Shown in pieces: positions 61,234 through 64,000 of a stretch of DNA of 64,000 bases. Every line of letters starts with the position of its first letter. Position 1 is the stretch's first letter. The notes beneath the pieces were generated by a model. That model did not search any database, was not told the DNA's origin, and worked only from the letters and a program-made list of their open reading frames with translations. Origin of the DNA: Enterovibrio paralichthyis (lineage in GTDB: Bacteria > Pseudomonadota > Gammaproteobacteria > Enterobacterales > Vibrionaceae). The stretch lies in NCBI RefSeq assembly GCF_019209835.1, contig NZ_JAHUTS010000020.1, positions 26,081 through 90,080 of the forward strand. Reading direction: 5' to 3'. The position numbers and the translations under genes were made by a program.

Positions 61234-62619
61234 TTAGCGAAGTTGCCAAACGCGGCAGGTCTTGCCTTTGATTTTACCTGAGGTGAGCTTCTTCAGCGCT
61301 TTTTTCGCGACATCACGCTTTACGGCTACGTATGAGCGGTAATCAGTTACTTTGATTTTACCAACCTCTTTTCCTTCAATGCCGTTTTCACCGGTCAGAG
61401 CACCGAGAATGTCACCCGGACGGACTTTGCTTTTCTTACCCGCATCAATATGCAGCGTCACCATCTCTGGGGTGCGCGGGGTATTGCGAAGAACAGATTC
61501 ATCCGGCAAGGATTCCGACTTGATATCACGTTCCAGGTAGTCTTCCAGAAGGGCAGTTTTGTAGCCATCTTCAGGGCCGAAGAAAGTATAAGCTGCGCCT
61601 TCGCTACCTGCGCGGCCAGTACGGCCAATACGGTGAATGTGAACTTCTGTATCGTAAGCCATGTGGTAGTTAATTACCGCATCAAGGGCTTCGATATCAA
61701 GACCGCGTGCAGCAACGTCAGTGGCTACCATAATGGTCACGCTCTTGTTGGCAAACTTGAGCAGCATCTGGTCTCGGTCACGTTGCTCGAGGTCGCCATG
61801 CAGGGCCACCACAGAGAAACCGTCGTTTTCCAGTACAGCAGCGACATCTTTCACATCACGTTTGGTATTACAGAATACAACCGCGCTTTCAGGCTGGTGC
61901 TTTAGCAGCAGCAAACGCAACGCATGCATACGCTCCCGGTTGTTTTCACATTGGTAGAAGTGCTGTGAAATCGTATTGCTGTCGTGGTTGGATTCCACTT
62001 TTACCATGGTTGGTTTCACCATGATTTGCTGCGCAATCTTTTCAATCTGAGCAGGGTAGGTGGCACTGAACAACAGGGTTTGGCGCGCCTTAGGCACTTC
62101 GGCAAAAATCGCGTCCAACGCCGGCTGAAAGCCCATTTCCAGCATGCGGTCAGCTTCGTCCAGAATCAGTGTATTTAATTCTTCAAGAGAAAGACGGCCT
62201 TTTTCCATGTGATCAAGAATACGGCCTGGGGTACCTACAATAATGTGCGCACCGTGCTCCAAAGAGCCGATTTGTGGACCAACGGGTACACCACCACATA
62301 GTGTCAGTACTTTAATGTTGTGGATACCACGCGCCAGCTTTCGGATTTCAATGGCAACTTGATCAGCCAGTTCACGGGTTGGGCAAAGCACCAAAGATTG
62401 AACGCGGAAGCGCTTTACATTCAATCGATTAAGCAATCCAAGAGCAAATGCAGCGGTTTTTCCTGACCCGGTCTTACCTTGAGCGATAACGTCCTTGCCC
62501 TCAAGTATTGTTGGAAGGCTCTGTGCTTGAATCGGCGTCATGGTCGCGTAGCCAATGTCATTGAGCGTAGAAAGCAATTCAGCTTTCAGAGGTAGGTTTG
62601 AAAATACTTGAGTACTCAA
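61234..62619 (-). CDS. dbpA: ATP-dependent RNA helicase DbpA
   Basis: DEAD-box helicase that acts on 23S rRNA in 50S assembly. It has 461 residues. Motif I is AQGKTGSGKTAAFALG near 47-62 and motif II DEAD in LILDEADRMLEMGF. Motif III is SATYP and motif VI HRIGRTGRAG. The C-terminal RNA-binding domain (about 385-461, RPGDILGALTGENGIEGKEV) is the DbpA type, which recognises hairpin 92. Confidence 0.95.
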   Translation of the reverse strand: MSTQVFSNLPLKAELLSTLNDIGYATMTPIQAQSLPTILEGKDVIAQGKTGSGKTAAFALGLLNRLNVKRFRVQSLVLCPTRELADQVAIEIRKLARGIHNIKVLTLCGGVPVGPQIGSLEHGAHIIVGTPGRILDHMEKGRLSLEELNTLILDEADRMLEMGFQPALDAIFAEVPKARQTLLFSATYPAQIEKIAQQIMVKPTMVKVESNHDSNTISQHFYQCENNRERMHALRLLLLKHQPESAVVFCNTKRDVKDVAAVLENDGFSVVALHGDLEQRDRDQMLLKFANKSVTIMVATDVAARGLDIEALDAVINYHMAYDTEVHIHRIGRTGRAGSEGAAYTFFGPEDGYKTALLEDYLERDIKSESLPDESVLRNTPRTPEMVTLHIDAGKKSKVRPGDILGALTGENGIEGKEVGKIKVTDYRSYVAVKRDVAKKALKKLTSGKIKGKTCRVWQLR

Positions 62620-62705
62620 AGGAAGTATTCCGCAAGTTGGGCCAGTAAAAGTGGCGTGTGGATTAAGGGCGGGGACTATAACAGGAAATCATGTCCTTTT
62701 TATAT

Positions 62706-62729
62706 ACAAAAAGCGGCACAAGGCCGCTT
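62706..62729 (-). terminator. Terminator after the UPF0149 gene
   Basis: Stem AAGCGGC / GCCGCTT with a 5-nt loop; on the minus strand it is followed by TTTTTG. Confidence 0.8.
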
Positions 62730-62760
62730 ATTCCAAAAAGGCGTGTAGCAACAAGACGGA

Positions 62761-63336
62761 TTATTGTTGTTCCGCTAATTGTTGTGCACGCATGGTAAGA
62801 CCGCACAGCATGACAGGCATGCCGTTAAAGATCTCTTCAAATTGTGCCAAATCAGCTGCACCTTGTGTTTCCATTACTGCCAAAGCAGATTCTGGATCGA
62901 ACAGGAGGCTGATGGAAAGCAGAACACCGCCTAACAGCGCGTTTTCCGGTGAATCTTCTGGCATCAAGGTTTCCCAGTCATCACGGGTCAACGTCCAACC
63001 TTGAAGCATGCCTTCACAGTATTCACGCGTCTCTTCGTTGACGATTTCACTTTCGCTCAATGAGCAGGCTTCCGGCCATTGCCATTCATTTGATAGCAAG
63101 GCACCACGCTTTTCGTTCCACATAGCGACAATGATGTTGGCGTATTGCTCAAGTTGTTCATGTGAAGTAAATGGTGATTCTTCTTCGCCACCCCACATAA
63201 ATGCCAGCCATTCGCTAGGGTCGATCATATGCGGCGCTGCAGCCATTGCAGTTACAAAGCCTTCAGTTTGCATTGCTGATAGCAACGCTGACTCAAATTC
63301 ATTTTCGGTAATAAACTGGGAAAGCGAGATAGACAT
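62761..63336 (-). CDS. UPF0149 family protein (YecA/YgfB-like)
   Basis: A 191-residue acidic cytoplasmic protein. The family-typical WMNE-like pattern is seen as AMWNEKRGALLSNE near 71-84, followed by EYCEGMLQGWTLTRDDWETL near 105-125. No C-terminal SEC-C zinc motif is present, so it is closer to YgfB than to full-length YecA. Function unknown. It lies upstream of dbpA on the minus strand, separated by a terminator. Confidence 0.85.
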   Translation of the reverse strand: MSISLSQFITENEFESALLSAMQTEGFVTAMAAAPHMIDPSEWLAFMWGGEEESPFTSHEQLEQYANIIVAMWNEKRGALLSNEWQWPEACSLSESEIVNEETREYCEGMLQGWTLTRDDWETLMPEDSPENALLGGVLLSISLLFDPESALAVMETQGAADLAQFEEIFNGMPVMLCGLTMRAQQLAEQQ

Positions 63337-63474
63337 GGAACACTCTTAGCTGAAATTGAAGAATACATTCTATCAGTGCCCACCAAAATTTGAGAGTGAA
63401 ATGCCTAACTTCGTCTGTTCTGCGAACAATGCGTTTGAAACTTAATCACTTGCGTCAACTTTTCGGAAATTTTA

Positions 63475-63503
63475 TTGACCTTAAGTCCGTGCTTCCCTAT
63501 AGT
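63475..63503 (+). promoter_or_regulatory. Promoter of tRNA-Ser
   Basis: TTGACC (63475-63480) and TATAGT (63498-63503) with a 17-bp spacer, followed by the GC-rich AACGCCCCG discriminator expected for a stable-RNA promoter under stringent control. Confidence 0.8.
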
Positions 63504-63540
63504 AACGCCCCGTTGGGACGCAAAGTCCAACGAACAATAT

Positions 63541-63628
63541 GGTGAGGTGTCCGAGTGGCTGAAGGAGCACGCCTGGAAAGTGTGTATACGGCAACGTATC
63601 GAGGGTTCGAATCCCTCCCTCACCGCCA
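63541..63628 (+). tRNA. tRNA-Ser (anticodon GGA)
   Basis: An 88-nt type II tRNA with encoded CCA. The acceptor GGTGAGG pairs with CCTCACC (63618-63624), discriminator G, then CCA. The anticodon stem CACGC / GTGTG encloses CTGGAAA with anticodon GGA at 63575-63577. A long variable arm (TATACGGCAACGTATC) is typical of tRNA-Ser, and the T-arm GAGGGTTCGAATCCCTC is intact. It reads UCC and UCU codons. Confidence 0.96.
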
Positions 63629-63633
63629 AATTC

Positions 63634-63661
63634 AAAACCCGAGCAGAGATGCTTGGGTTTT
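63634..63661 (+). terminator. Terminator-like hairpin in repeat unit 1
   Basis: AAAACCCGAGC / GCTTGGGTTTT with a 6-nt loop and one G-U pair, followed by CTCGTTTT, directly after the tRNA. Confidence 0.7.
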
Positions 63662-63770
63662 CTCGTTTTAGGCTTATGGAAAGCGAAATCTTGTGGGAGG
63701 GTGAGAAGCCTCGACAGGGTTCGCACAGCGGCGAAGCCGCGCAACGTCGGCTTGCCGACGGCCCCGAAGG

Positions 63771-63811
63771 GGTGAGGAGTGGAACGACGAATAATCCCTC
63801 CCTCACCGCCA
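63771..63811 (+). other. tRNA-like acceptor stem, repeat unit 1/2 junction
   Basis: GGTGAGG (63771-63777) is identical to the 5' acceptor strand of the tRNA and can pair with CCTCACC (63801-63807), ending GCCA. Only about 23 nt lie between the strands, so it looks like a tRNA-Ser copy with its middle deleted. The second copy is at 63954-63994. Confidence 0.6.
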
Positions 63812-63816
63812 TATTC

Positions 63817-63844
63817 AAAACCCGAGCAGAGATGCTCGGGTTTT
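63817..63844 (+). terminator. Terminator-like hairpin in repeat unit 2
   Basis: Perfect 12-bp stem AAAACCCGAGCA / TGCTCGGGTTTT with a 4-nt loop, followed by CTCGTTTT. Confidence 0.75.
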
Positions 63845-63953
63845 CTCGTTTTGGGCTTATGTAAAGCTACATTTTGTGGGAGGGTGAGAAGCCTCGACAG
63901 GGTTCGCACAGCGGCGAAGCCGCGCAACGTCGGCTTGCCGACGGCCCCGAAGG

Positions 63954-63994
63954 GGTGAGGAGTGGAACGACGAATAATCCCTCCCTCACCGCCA
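63954..63994 (+). other. tRNA-like acceptor stem, repeat unit 2/3 junction
   Basis: GGTGAGG (63954-63960) can pair with CCTCACC (63984-63990), followed by GCCA (63991-63994). It is identical to the copy at 63771. Confidence 0.6.
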
Positions 63995-64000
63995 TATTCA

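Larger units (their letters stand above)
63610..64000 (+). repeat. 183-bp tandem repeats containing the tRNA-Ser 3' end
   Basis: Units start at 63610, 63793 and 63976; the third is cut by the window edge. Each begins with the 19-nt tRNA 3' end AATCCCTCCCTCACCGCCA, followed by a terminator-like hairpin and a GC-rich segment with three small hairpins: GCGGC-GAA-GCCGC (63728-63740), CGTCGGC-TT-GCCGACG (63745-63760) and CCCC-GAA-GGGG (63762-63772). Units 1 and 2 differ at about 7 positions, all in the first 85 nt; the last 100 nt are identical. The arrangement resembles the E. coli tyrT (rtT) repeats. Confidence 0.9.

Noticed and set aside
63475..63927. Open frames on both strands through the tRNA-Ser repeats (129 and 148 residues)
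   Set aside because: They run through the tRNA itself and the hairpin-rich repeats and have no ribosome-binding site. E. coli tyrT repeats do encode a small basic protein (Tpr), so a short peptide cannot be ruled out, but I see no start signal.
63610..64000. CRISPR array or integrative-element attachment site at the tRNA
   Set aside because: Units are 183 bp, nearly identical throughout and contain no spacers. For an att duplication one would expect an integrase gene between the tRNA ends, and the units are far too short.

Overview
The window looks like a Vibrionaceae chromosome, most likely Grimontia or a close relative such as Enterovibrio. The evidence is the blocks aspS-yebC-ruvC, ruvA-ruvB, cydAB-cydX-ybgE, ybgC-tolQRAB-pal-cpoB and nadA, many Vibrio-type protein sequences, and a Fur-controlled aerobactin locus. 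Aerobactin is the siderophore known from Grimontia (formerly Vibrio) hollisae. The genus is an inference. All family calls were made by reading the sequence, without database searches.

Layout. 0-7.6 kb: iron acquisition, with a fhuCDB-type importer and iucA-iucB on the minus strand, a divergent MFS protein (possible siderophore exporter), and two Fur boxes. 7.6-19.3 kb: a TtrSR/ThsSR-type two-component system divergent from a long operon coding for a rhodanese, a GltD-like FAD/Fe-S oxidoreductase, an HdrB-like CCG protein, a TVP38 membrane protein, an ABC transporter (YnjBCD type) and a CDP-alcohol phosphatidyltransferase (YnjF type). This is the best candidate for an undescribed sulfur (or selenium) system. 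19.4-22.3 kb: a chemoreceptor and a T7-lysozyme-like amidase. 22.5-28.7 kb: a split fructose-type PTS with an AraC regulator and two CRP-like sites. 28.8-37.4 kb: a CheW protein with an inserted zinc-binding CZB domain, a MalY/PatB enzyme, an ATP-grasp/inactive-transglutaminase/retropepsin trio, cmoA-cmoB and a DUF72 protein.

37.6-49.9 kb: aspS, yebC and ruvC, then about 7 kb of accessory genes separating ruvC from ruvAB. That insert holds unknown small proteins, an MsbA-like ABC exporter and a purine-nucleoside module (deoD, a Crp/Fnr-type regulator, nupC) with two copies of one palindrome, GGACAAGTGTCC, as likely operators. 50-61 kb: cytochrome bd oxidase with an FNR-type site, the Tol-Pal operon, nadA and a BASS transporter. 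61.2-63.3 kb: dbpA and a UPF0149 protein.

The window ends with tRNA-Ser(GGA) followed by 183-bp tandem repeats. Each repeat carries a copy of the last 19 nt of the tRNA and an upstream 7-nt match to its 5' acceptor strand. This resembles the tyrT (rtT) repeats of E. coli and probably continues past the window edge.
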